A stretch of DNA of 6,160 nt from Desulfosarcina sp. (GTDB lineage Bacteria > Desulfobacterota > Desulfobacteria > Desulfobacterales > Desulfosarcinaceae): NCBI GenBank assembly GCA_030642405.1, contig DAOWNV010000176.1, positions 1 through 6,160 on the forward strand. The letters run 5' to 3'. How positions within the stretch are numbered: the stretch's first letter is position 1; every line of letters starts with the position of its first letter. Made by a program: the position numbers and the translations under genes. Under the pieces are notes generated by a model that saw only the letters and a program-made list of their open reading frames with translations, was not told the origin of the DNA and searched no databases. Positions 1 to 4,579 of the stretch are shown here, piece after piece.

Positions 1-365
1 GATCGGATCAACAGAAAAAAGTTGGGATGCTTTCCGGGGGGGAACGCAATCGGGTTCACTTGGCCCGTATTCTCAAATCCGGGGCCAACGTGCTGCTGCT
101 GGACGAACCCACAAATGATTTGGATGTGAACACCATGCGGGCGCTGGAAGAAGCCCTGGAAAACTTCGGCGGATGTGCAGTCATCATCAGCCATGATCGC
201 TGGTTTTTGGATCGTATTGCCACACACATCCTGGCTTTTGAGGGAGATAGCCGGGTGATCTGGTTTGAAGGCAACTATTCCGATTATGAAAAAGACCGCA
301 AGAAACGGTTGGGAGTGACTGCGGATCAGCCGCATAGAATCAAATACAGACAACTCACCCGATAG
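1..365 (+). CDS. ettA: Energy-dependent translational throttle protein EttA (ABC-F ATPase), C-terminal end only
   Basis: This is the 3' end of an ABC-F family ATPase. The reading frame is open from base 3, and the start lies outside the window. The visible 120 or so residues are the second nucleotide-binding domain. They contain the ABC signature LSGGE (in MLSGGERNRVHLAR), the Walker B motif with catalytic glutamate (VLLLDEPTNDLD) and the H-loop (ISHDRWFLDR). The ending FEGNYSDYEKDRKKRLG then RIKYRQLTR is characteristic of EttA rather than of Uup or other ABC-F proteins. EttA is a soluble factor that binds the ribosomal E site and gates the first elongation steps according to the ATP/ADP ratio. 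The family normally has about 555 residues, so roughly four fifths is missing at the left edge. No hairpin terminator is visible after the TAG stop, so transcription may run into the next gene. Confidence 0.95.
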   Translation, partial: SDQQKKVGMLSGGERNRVHLARILKSGANVLLLDEPTNDLDVNTMRALEEALENFGGCAVIISHDRWFLDRIATHILAFEGDSRVIWFEGNYSDYEKDRKKRLGVTADQPHRIKYRQLTR

Positions 366-446
366 TGTCTGATCTCCTTGCATGGTGCCATAGGTGTATT
401 TCAAATAAGGTTGACTTTGTCACCCATCAAATACCGACAGGTTTTC

Positions 447-1781
447 ATGAAATTATCAGATATGGGATTGAACCGGTTTATTCATTTTTTCAATCAAACG
501 ATCCGGCAGACCCGACGCGATGAGCGCCCGGTAATACAATGGTTGCTGATCAGGCTGGTTCGTACACTGATTCTTTCCGTTCAGGGGTTTGTCGGACACC
601 TCAACATGTTGCGTGCGTCGGCATTGACCTTTTATACCCTGATGTCGCTGGTTCCGGTGGCTGCCATGGCATTCGGGATCGCCAAAGGGTTCGGATTCGA
701 ACACAGACTTCAACAAGAGTTGCTTGAAGATTTTGCTGCCCAGCAGGAAGTGGTGGAGCAGGTTATCGGTTTTGCCCAAAACATGCTGGATAACACAAAA
801 GGCGGAATGATTGCAGGGATAGGCGTTATTGTCCTGTTTTGGGCAGTCATTCGCTTGCTTAGCAACATCGAAAATGCGTTTAACTATATCTGGGGGGTCC
901 GTTCTCGCACCCTGATCCGCAAACTGAGCGATTATCTGACGATCATGCTCATCTGCCCTGTACTGATGATCATGTCAAGCAGTGTTACGGTTTTTATCAC
1001 CTCCCAGGTGTCGGCCATTTCCAGCCGGTATGAATTGCTAGAAATGTTCGGCCCCGTTATTTACACAGGGCTTACGTTTTTGCCGTACACGCTGATCTGG
1101 CTGCTGTTTACTTTCATTTACATCATTATGCCCAACACAAAGGTTCGTATTCAAGGGGCCCTGCTGGCCGGTGTGTTGGCAGGTTCCGCTTACCAGATCG
1201 TTCAGGCATCTTACATTCATTTTCAAATTTTTGTTGCCAAATACAATGCGATTTACGGTAGCTTTACAGCGCTTCCCCTTTTTCTGATGTGGCTTCAGAT
1301 CAGCTGGTTCATCGTTCTCTTCGGTGCAGAGATTTCCCACGCCTCTCAGAATTCCAAATATGCGGCACACACCGGGGAAGGAGAGGAAATGAGCATTAGC
1401 CAGATACAGTTTCTTGCCCTGGCCGTGTGCCACCATGTGGTTCGCCTGTTTCATCAGAACCGTCCCGCGCAAAACATAAAAGAAATTGCCGACGAACTGT
1501 TGCTTTCACCCATATTGGTGGACAAGTTGTCGAATCTTCTGGTAAAAGCAAATATTTTAATTCGGGTCGACACCAACGCAAAAAATGAAAAAGCTTTGCA
1601 ACCGGCCAGGGATATTGGTGATCTGAAAGTAAGCACCGTCATTGCTGCGCTGGAAGATGTGGGAAGCAGTAAACACCTTATATCTCATTTTCCCGAAGAA
1701 GGGGTGCTTTTAGAGATGTTTTCAGCATTTCGATCCGAACTGGATCAATCCGACACAAACCGATTGGTAAAGAATATCTGA
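447..1781 (+). CDS. YihY/BrkB family inner-membrane protein with C-terminal winged-helix-like domain
   Basis: This 444-residue polytopic membrane protein belongs to the YihY/virulence factor BrkB family, once misannotated as ribonuclease BN. About six hydrophobic segments lie near residues 59-81, 118-140, 161-185, 203-228, 234-257 and 273-295. Family-typical stretches are LRASALTFYTLMSLVP at the first segment, FNYIWGVR after the second and YGSFTALPLFLMWLQISW at the last. After the membrane part, residues 317-444 form a soluble tail. Its IKEIADELLLSPILVDKLSNLL portion resembles a winged helix-turn-helix. The molecular function of the family is not established. The reading frame opens earlier, at a TTG at 378. 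I prefer ATG 447 because ACAGG lies 6 bases upstream, and the 23 extra residues look unlike the family. The gene follows ettA by 81 bases with no visible terminator, so it may be read through from there. It converges on the DAHP synthase gene with a 30-base gap. Confidence 0.88.
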   Translation: MKLSDMGLNRFIHFFNQTIRQTRRDERPVIQWLLIRLVRTLILSVQGFVGHLNMLRASALTFYTLMSLVPVAAMAFGIAKGFGFEHRLQQELLEDFAAQQEVVEQVIGFAQNMLDNTKGGMIAGIGVIVLFWAVIRLLSNIENAFNYIWGVRSRTLIRKLSDYLTIMLICPVLMIMSSSVTVFITSQVSAISSRYELLEMFGPVIYTGLTFLPYTLIWLLFTFIYIIMPNTKVRIQGALLAGVLAGSAYQIVQASYIHFQIFVAKYNAIYGSFTALPLFLMWLQISWFIVLFGAEISHASQNSKYAAHTGEGEEMSISQIQFLALAVCHHVVRLFHQNRPAQNIKEIADELLLSPILVDKLSNLLVKANILIRVDTNAKNEKALQPARDIGDLKVSTVIAALEDVGSSKHLISHFPEEGVLLEMFSAFRSELDQSDTNRLVKNI

Positions 1782-1811
1782 GCATGGATCAAGTTGCGAA
1801 CATCGTACAAT

Positions 1812-2894
1812 CTAAACAACCTTGTACCGGCCGTTCGCACCCGAATTCTGTCGCTGGGACAATTGTTCATGGGCGGAAAGGATCAATCGCTGAGTGGTTT
1901 CCCAATTGACACAGGCATCTGTAATGGAAACACCGTACTTCATGGTTTCCAGGTTACCGGTGTTTTTCTGATTCCCTTCTTCAAGATTGCTCTCCAGCAT
2001 CATACCGATAATGCAATCATTTCCATCTATCCGCTGATTGATCACATCCTGCCATACCGCTGCCTGATTTGTGTGGTTTTTCCTCGAATTGTCATGGGAG
2101 CAGTCTACCACGATGGCCTCTGTCAGCCCTTTTGAGGCCAGCAGGTTGCGTGCTTCGGCAATACTGACCGTGTCGTAATTGGGTCTGTGACCTCCACGCA
2201 GCACGATGTGGGTATGGGGGTTTCCAGTGGTTTTGACGATGCTGGTTCGGCCCTGTGCGTCTATACCTAAAAAATGTTGGGGGGCGGTAGCTGCGATAAT
2301 GGCGTTCATTGCTGTGGAGAGGTCGCCATCCGTGCAGTTTTTAAATCCAACAGGCATGGAAAGCCCGCTTGCCATTTCCCGATGCGTCTGTGACTCGGTG
2401 GTTCGTGCACCGATGGCGGTCCAGCAAACCAACCCGGCAATATATTGGGGGGTGATGGAGTCAAGCATCTCAGTTGCTGTGGGCAGCCCCATTTCTGTAA
2501 TTTGAAGCAATAGATTCCGAGCATTTTGTAACCCGGCATTGATATCGTAGCTGTTATTGAGCCAGGGATCGTTGATCAGGCCTTTCCAGCCCACATTGGT
2601 GCGAGGTTTTTCAAAGTAAACCCGCATTACAAGAAGCATGGTTTCCGCTACCTGCGCACTAAGGTCTTTCAAACGGTTTGCATAGTCCAAAGCAGCGTTT
2701 TGATCATGGATGGAACAAGGCCCGGCAATTACCAGCATTCGGGGATCCGATTTTGCCAATATCGCCTCGATGGCTTTGCGTCCATCCACAACGGTACGGT
2801 GTGCGGTACTTGAGACAGGACTAAGATCCTTGAGCTGTGAAGGTGAAATGAGTGGATCAAATCCTTTAATGCGAATGTCGTAGGTTTTTTCCAT
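1812..2894 (-). CDS. aroF: 3-deoxy-7-phosphoheptulonate (DAHP) synthase, class I, AroF-like
   Basis: The enzyme condenses phosphoenolpyruvate and erythrose 4-phosphate to DAHP, the first step of the shikimate pathway to Tyr, Phe and Trp, in the cytoplasm. The 360-residue length matches the E. coli AroF/AroG/AroH type. All four metal ligands are recognisable: C60 (AGPCSIHD), H267 (DCSHDNS), E301 (MLESNLEEGNQ) and D326 (SITDAC). Also conserved are the PEP-binding YFEKPRT and GWKGLINDP and the segment IGARTTESQTHREMASGL. In the allosteric region, SGLSMPVGFKN and HFLGID follow AroF (tyrosine-sensitive) rather than AroG, which has a Ser where this protein has G210. Tyrosine feedback is therefore likely but inferred. 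GAGAGG lies 9 bases before the ATG. Upstream there is a promoter, a Tyr/Phe-rich leader peptide gene and a terminator/antiterminator pair, implying attenuation control. No terminator is visible after the stop codon. The paralogue name (aroF, aroG or aroH) is less certain than the function. Confidence 0.96.
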   Translation of the reverse strand: MEKTYDIRIKGFDPLISPSQLKDLSPVSSTAHRTVVDGRKAIEAILAKSDPRMLVIAGPCSIHDQNAALDYANRLKDLSAQVAETMLLVMRVYFEKPRTNVGWKGLINDPWLNNSYDINAGLQNARNLLLQITEMGLPTATEMLDSITPQYIAGLVCWTAIGARTTESQTHREMASGLSMPVGFKNCTDGDLSTAMNAIIAATAPQHFLGIDAQGRTSIVKTTGNPHTHIVLRGGHRPNYDTVSIAEARNLLASKGLTEAIVVDCSHDNSRKNHTNQAAVWQDVINQRIDGNDCIIGMMLESNLEEGNQKNTGNLETMKYGVSITDACVNWETTQRLILSAHEQLSQRQNSGANGRYKVV

Positions 2895-2910
2895 TTCCGT
2901 TTTCCTCTCT

Positions 2911-2933
2911 TTTTATTTGGCTAACAAATAAAA
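2911..2933 (-). repeat. AT-rich inverted repeat between attenuator terminator and DAHP synthase ribosome binding site
   Basis: Nine-base arms TTTTATTTG and CAAATAAAA are separated by five bases, giving a perfect but A/T-only hairpin. In the minus-strand transcript it shares its first bases with the U-tract of the terminator and ends two bases before the GAGAGG ribosome binding site at 2904-2909. It can form only in read-through transcripts. It could shape access to the binding site or simply be A/T-rich sequence. Confidence 0.4.
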
Positions 2934-2961
2934 AAGCCGCAGGCTTTTGCCTGCGGCTTTT
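2926..2961 (-). terminator. Intrinsic terminator in the DAHP synthase leader (attenuator)
   Basis: Perfect 13-base arms (AAAAGCCGCAGGC at 2961-2949 and GCCTGCGGCTTTT at 2944-2932, read on the minus strand) flank an AAAA loop. The stem has a G/C-rich core of nine pairs and is followed by UUUUUUAUUU. It lies 37 bases before the DAHP synthase start and after the leader peptide gene. It therefore stops transcription before the structural gene rather than after one, the position expected of an attenuator. The arms are symmetric, but the U-tract favours the minus strand. Confidence 0.9.
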
Positions 2962-3053
2962 GCTTTTTCCTTTTTAAGGAACTAATTTCAGCTAACCACA
3001 GGCGCACCTCGGCAGAGATTATAATAAAAACTAAAATAGTGAGCTGCGGTTGC
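2932..3053 (-). promoter_or_regulatory. Ribosome-mediated transcription attenuator with mutually exclusive RNA pairings
   Basis: Four segments of the minus-strand transcript can pair in competing ways. Segment 1 is AACCGCAG (3052-3045), inside the leader peptide gene. Segment 2 is GCCTGTGGTT (3003-2994), near the end of that gene. Segment 3 is AAGCCGCAGGC (2959-2949) and segment 4 is the terminator's 3' arm (2944-2932). Pairing 1:2 gives 8 pairs (one G-U). Pairing 2:3 gives 10 pairs (two G-U) and destroys the terminator. Pairing 3:4 is the terminator. A small hairpin (TTCCTT/AAGGAA, 2981-2967) sits in the loop of 2:3. A ribosome stalled at the Tyr/Phe codons (3038-3021) would leave segment 2 free to form the antiterminator. 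A ribosome reaching the stop codon at 2988 would cover segment 2 and allow termination. The pairings are seen by eye; the mechanism is inferred from trp- and phe-type attenuators. Confidence 0.82.
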
Positions 3054-3065
3054 TTGATTGTACAT
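2988..3065 (-). CDS. Tyr/Phe-rich leader peptide of the DAHP synthase attenuator
   Basis: A 25-codon ORF starts at ATG 3065 and ends at TGA 2988. It begins MYNQATAA, has the core HYFSFYYN (residues 9-16) and ends LCRGAPVVS. Five of the six codons at residues 10-15 are Tyr or Phe, and Tyr2 brings the total to four Tyr (TAC, TAT, TAT, TAT) and two Phe (both TTT). AAAAGGG at 3082-3076 lies 10 bases before the ATG and is a good ribosome binding site. The peptide itself probably has no function. Its translation would sense charged tRNA-Tyr and tRNA-Phe, the end products of the pathway that the downstream enzyme opens. It is too short for routine gene calling and would normally be missed. Support is its codon content, its position between a promoter and a terminator, and its overlap with both pairing segments. 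Confidence 0.85.
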   Translation of the reverse strand: MYNQATAAHYFSFYYNLCRGAPVVS

Positions 3066-3087
3066 GAAAACGATACCCTTTTGAATG

Positions 3088-3115
3088 AATATAACGCCTA
3101 TCACAATACGTTCAA
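3088..3115 (-). promoter_or_regulatory. Sigma70-like promoter for the leader peptide and DAHP synthase
   Basis: On the minus strand, TTGAAC (3115-3110) and TATATT (3093-3088) are separated by 16 bases, close to the TTGACA-N17-TATAAT consensus. Transcription would begin near 3081, just before or within the leader ribosome binding site, giving a leader RNA of about 185 bases ahead of the DAHP synthase. The promoter starts only 16 bases after the stop codon of the thiolase remnant. Confidence 0.55.
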
Positions 3116-3131
3116 AGATGCAAATGCTATA

Positions 3132-3203
3132 TTATTCGCAAAGCTCGAACAGGGCAGCCGCTCCCATACCCCCGCCGATGCACATGAATTCCACTACGTT
3201 GAA
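3132..3203 (-). pseudogene. Remnant of a thiolase (acetyl-CoA acyltransferase) gene, last ~23 codons only
   Basis: On the minus strand, positions 3203-3135 encode FNVVEF followed by MCIGGGMGAAALFELCE and a TAA stop at 3134-3132. CIGGGMGAA-x-x-FE is the C-terminal signature of the thiolase superfamily, where the Cys is the second active-site cysteine and the glycine-rich turn builds the active site. The remaining 370 or so residues expected of a thiolase are absent. The sequence upstream is instead the 3' end of the metallo-hydrolase gene, whose TGA lies 12 bases before the remnant in the same frame. The fragment has no ribosome binding site or start of its own and is unlikely to be expressed. 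It marks a deletion or insertion junction at about 3204-3219. The motif match is strong; the history is inferred. Confidence 0.72.
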
Positions 3204-3219
3204 ATGAATTGGTATTCAT
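3204..3219. repeat. Short inverted repeat at the hydrolase/thiolase-remnant junction
   Basis: ATGAAT and ATTCAT are separated by TGGT. The repeat covers the stop codon of the metallo-hydrolase gene and the boundary with thiolase-like sequence. There is no U-tract, so it is not a convincing terminator. At six base pairs it could be chance, but its place exactly at the junction makes it worth recording. Confidence 0.35.
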
Positions 3220-3962
3220 GGAATGGGGTTGCCATTGGCGAAGGCCGGTTCATGTAGAGGCAGCAGTATATCGGCGATCTCTTTTACTTTAATCATGATA
3301 TCGTAGGCGTCGTAGACATTCACATGGGTTCCCGGTGGAATAACTTCCATTTCCATGGCCCGGATCTGTTTGGGGGGGAAGAAATTGTCATTGATCACAC
3401 AAAAGCCACTAATGGCTGCCGTGCCACCGGCGGTCTCCACCACCACCGTCAAACCACCTTCCGTGTGGGCAGGCGTGTGCATTACCCGAATTCCGTCGTC
3501 GATAACCTGTTCATCGGACACCAGTTTGATTTGTCCGTTTTCCTCCACCTCCTCAATGTAGTCTTCCACATATCTAAAATCAAGGGGGTGGGGATTATGG
3601 ATGCGGGCCATCTCTTTAGGATGAATAAAAAATTGTGCGTTGGTGCATTTATAATCGTTTTCGCAATGATCGTTATGAAGGTGGGTGTGGATCACCACAT
3701 CAATCTCTTCCGGTGTCAAATTATGCTTGGCCAATCCCTCTTCGAATGTATAGATCCGTCCACCGATCGCCTGCTCCCGATCTTCGGATTGTACCGGATG
3801 CATTTCTCCTGTATCCACGATGATATTCCGGTCTCCACCTTCCAGGTACCAGCAATAGATGGGAATGGTAAATGGAGTGCCGTAGTCATGCTGGTAGGTC
3901 ATCATACCTTTGTCGAACTGCTTGGTTCCCATTACGATGGGGTGGATGCGGTATTGGTTCAT
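3216..3962 (-). CDS. Metallo-beta-lactamase-fold hydrolase, N-acyl homoserine lactonase-like
   Basis: This is a 248-residue cytoplasmic metallo-hydrolase with no signal peptide. The zinc-binding HxHxDH motif is present as HTHLHNDH (H94, H96, D98, H99), with a third histidine at H166 (HTPAHTEGG) and the last at H237 (LPLHEP). The N-terminal IVDTGEMHP strand-loop is also typical. The arrangement and length match the AHL-lactonase-like branch (AiiA relatives) of the superfamily, although true substrates in this branch vary and quorum quenching should not be assumed. The usual bridging aspartate, expected in an SGD-type motif before the last third, is replaced by ISGFCVIND (residues 185-192), leaving Cys188 nearby. 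GGAAGG lies 7 bases before the ATG. The protein ends at its natural length (HEPAFANGNPIP), so the gene looks intact even though a thiolase relic follows directly. It is divergent from the hypothetical/DUF1848/dus operon. Confidence 0.87.
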   Translation of the reverse strand: MNQYRIHPIVMGTKQFDKGMMTYQHDYGTPFTIPIYCWYLEGGDRNIIVDTGEMHPVQSEDREQAIGGRIYTFEEGLAKHNLTPEEIDVVIHTHLHNDHCENDYKCTNAQFFIHPKEMARIHNPHPLDFRYVEDYIEEVEENGQIKLVSDEQVIDDGIRVMHTPAHTEGGLTVVVETAGGTAAISGFCVINDNFFPPKQIRAMEMEVIPPGTHVNVYDAYDIMIKVKEIADILLPLHEPAFANGNPIP

Positions 3963-3997
3963 GGGCAGGCCTTCCGGAAATTGGGTTTCCAGGTTTT

Positions 3998-4018
3998 GAG
4001 TTACGAGTTAAGGGTTAA
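3998..4018. repeat. Three imperfect 7-base tandem repeats
   Basis: GAGTTAC, GAGTTAA and GGGTTAA follow one another without a gap. They lie in the 5' untranslated part of the metallo-hydrolase gene, about 35 bases before its start. They could be a simple-sequence tract or part of a binding site; nothing in the sequence decides between these. Confidence 0.6.
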
Positions 4019-4019
4019 G

Positions 4020-4208
4020 ATGTCAGGAAAATTGACCATAGGCTTTTTGCTTAAGCGCTTTGGTTACTATTATATAGGTAAAGTCGCAGGGTCAATGGTT
4101 TTACATGAACATTATAAAGAGCGGTCAAGAGCAGACTTCATTCACAATCCTAAGGTTCCTTTGTTGACAGGGTTCTCTGGTAAATTTATACAGGAGACGG
4201 CTCCGTAA
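4020..4208 (+). CDS. Possible small protein of 62 residues, unknown
   Basis: An ATG at 4020 opens a 62-codon frame ending in TAA at 4206-4208. AAGGG lies 5 bases upstream, which is acceptable spacing for ribosome binding. The product starts MSGKLTIGFLLKRFGYYYIG and continues with a basic, charged middle (HEHYKERSRADFIHNPKVP). I do not recognise a family, and there is no clear membrane segment or metal motif. Against it being a gene: the strong promoter of the next operon lies inside its last codons, a candidate promoter for the divergent gene lies across its first third, and the frame is simply the tail of a longer open frame running antisense to the metallo-hydrolase. It may be a decayed gene piece or chance. 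Confidence 0.22.
   Translation: MSGKLTIGFLLKRFGYYYIGKVAGSMVLHEHYKERSRADFIHNPKVPLLTGFSGKFIQETAP
4069..4095 (-). promoter_or_regulatory. Candidate promoter for the metallo-hydrolase gene
   Basis: On the minus strand, TTGACC (4095-4090) and a perfect TATAAT (4074-4069) are separated by 15 bases, two short of ideal. A start near 4062 would give a 5' untranslated region of about 100 bases that includes the heptamer repeats. No better candidate was found nearer the gene. Confidence 0.35.
4164..4204 (+). promoter_or_regulatory. Near-consensus sigma70 promoter for the hypothetical/DUF1848/dus operon
   Basis: TTGACA (4164-4169), a 17-base spacer and TATACA (4187-4192) match the consensus at 11 of 12 hexamer positions with ideal spacing. 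Transcription should start near 4199, about 39 bases before the first ATG. A short inverted repeat GGAG-ACGG-CTCC (4193-4204) straddles the predicted start and could be an operator half-site pair, although four-base arms are weak evidence. Confidence 0.7.
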
Positions 4209-4237
4209 AAACGCAATTTAGTAAAAGGACATAATCT

Positions 4238-4579
4238 ATGGCCAAAGAAAACGATATTGTTTTAATCCATTTCGAGAACCAACCCTTGAGCTTTGCCCGG
4301 ATTGAACAGATCCTTCCGGACAACAAGCCGGACTGGTACCATGTGAAACTGCTGATGCTTCAGGTCCCGCTCCAGGTGGTCACCTGGATTTTGCGTGACG
4401 GATATATCATGGGAGACGAATTTACCATGAATAGCAAGCTGATGCGCCTCGAGAAAATTATTTGTCCGGACACACCTACAAACGAGGACGATCATGAAGA
4501 AACGGTTCTCGAAAAAACCTTGGTTAAAAAGAGTGGAACGGCTACGGTAATTTCCCTGACTGATAAACGCAAAAAGTGA
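4238..4579 (+). CDS. Conserved-looking hypothetical protein, 113 residues, first gene of the dus operon
   Basis: I do not recognise a named family. The product is a small soluble protein with no signal peptide or membrane span. The N-terminal two thirds (residues 1-78) looks like a compact folded domain: DIVLIHFENQPLSFARIEQI, then a WYHVKLLML strand, the hydrophobic VPLQVVTWIL, and a GDEFTMNSKLMRLEKI segment. This alternation of short strands suggests a small beta-barrel-like fold, but that is a guess. Residues 79-113 are acidic then basic and probably disordered (TNEDDHEETV to the lysine-rich end DKRKK). AAAGGA lies 8 bases before the ATG, and a near-consensus promoter lies upstream. The stop codon overlaps the next start by four bases (GTGA at 4576-4579), so translation is probably coupled to the DUF1848 gene. 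Its role may be tied to that protein or to the Dus enzyme. Confidence 0.82.
   Translation: MAKENDIVLIHFENQPLSFARIEQILPDNKPDWYHVKLLMLQVPLQVVTWILRDGYIMGDEFTMNSKLMRLEKIICPDTPTNEDDHEETVLEKTLVKKSGTATVISLTDKRKK

Noticed and set aside
411..440. Promoter for the YihY gene starting from TTGACT
   Set aside because: No acceptable -10 hexamer lies 15-19 bases downstream.
378..446. TTG start extending the YihY protein by 23 residues
   Set aside because: TTG is a rare start codon and the added residues do not resemble the family. ATG 447 has a usable ribosome binding site.
1782..1811. Shared terminator between the convergent YihY and DAHP synthase genes
   Set aside because: The 30-base gap has no stem of useful length and no T-tract.
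1794..2135. Plus-strand open frame of 113 codons
   Set aside because: It is antisense to the conserved C-terminal third of the DAHP synthase and is a shadow frame.
2926..3065. Riboswitch or T-box ahead of the DAHP synthase gene (GAGGTGCGCC recalls part of the lysine riboswitch)
   Set aside because: The rest of the lysine riboswitch core and the T-box AGGGTGG sequence are absent. The leader ORF with Tyr/Phe codons explains the region better.
3183..3185. ATG within the thiolase remnant as the start of a 17-codon gene
   Set aside because: It has no ribosome binding site, and the encoded residues are internal thiolase sequence, so a relic is the simpler reading.
3039..3257. Plus-strand open frame of 72 codons over the leader peptide and thiolase remnant
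   Set aside because: It has no recognisable protein features and is antisense to better-supported minus-strand signals.
3324..4208. Long plus-strand open frame of 294 codons
   Set aside because: It runs antisense to the metallo-hydrolase, whose catalytic motifs are intact. Only its last 62 codons lie outside that gene, and these are listed separately at low confidence.
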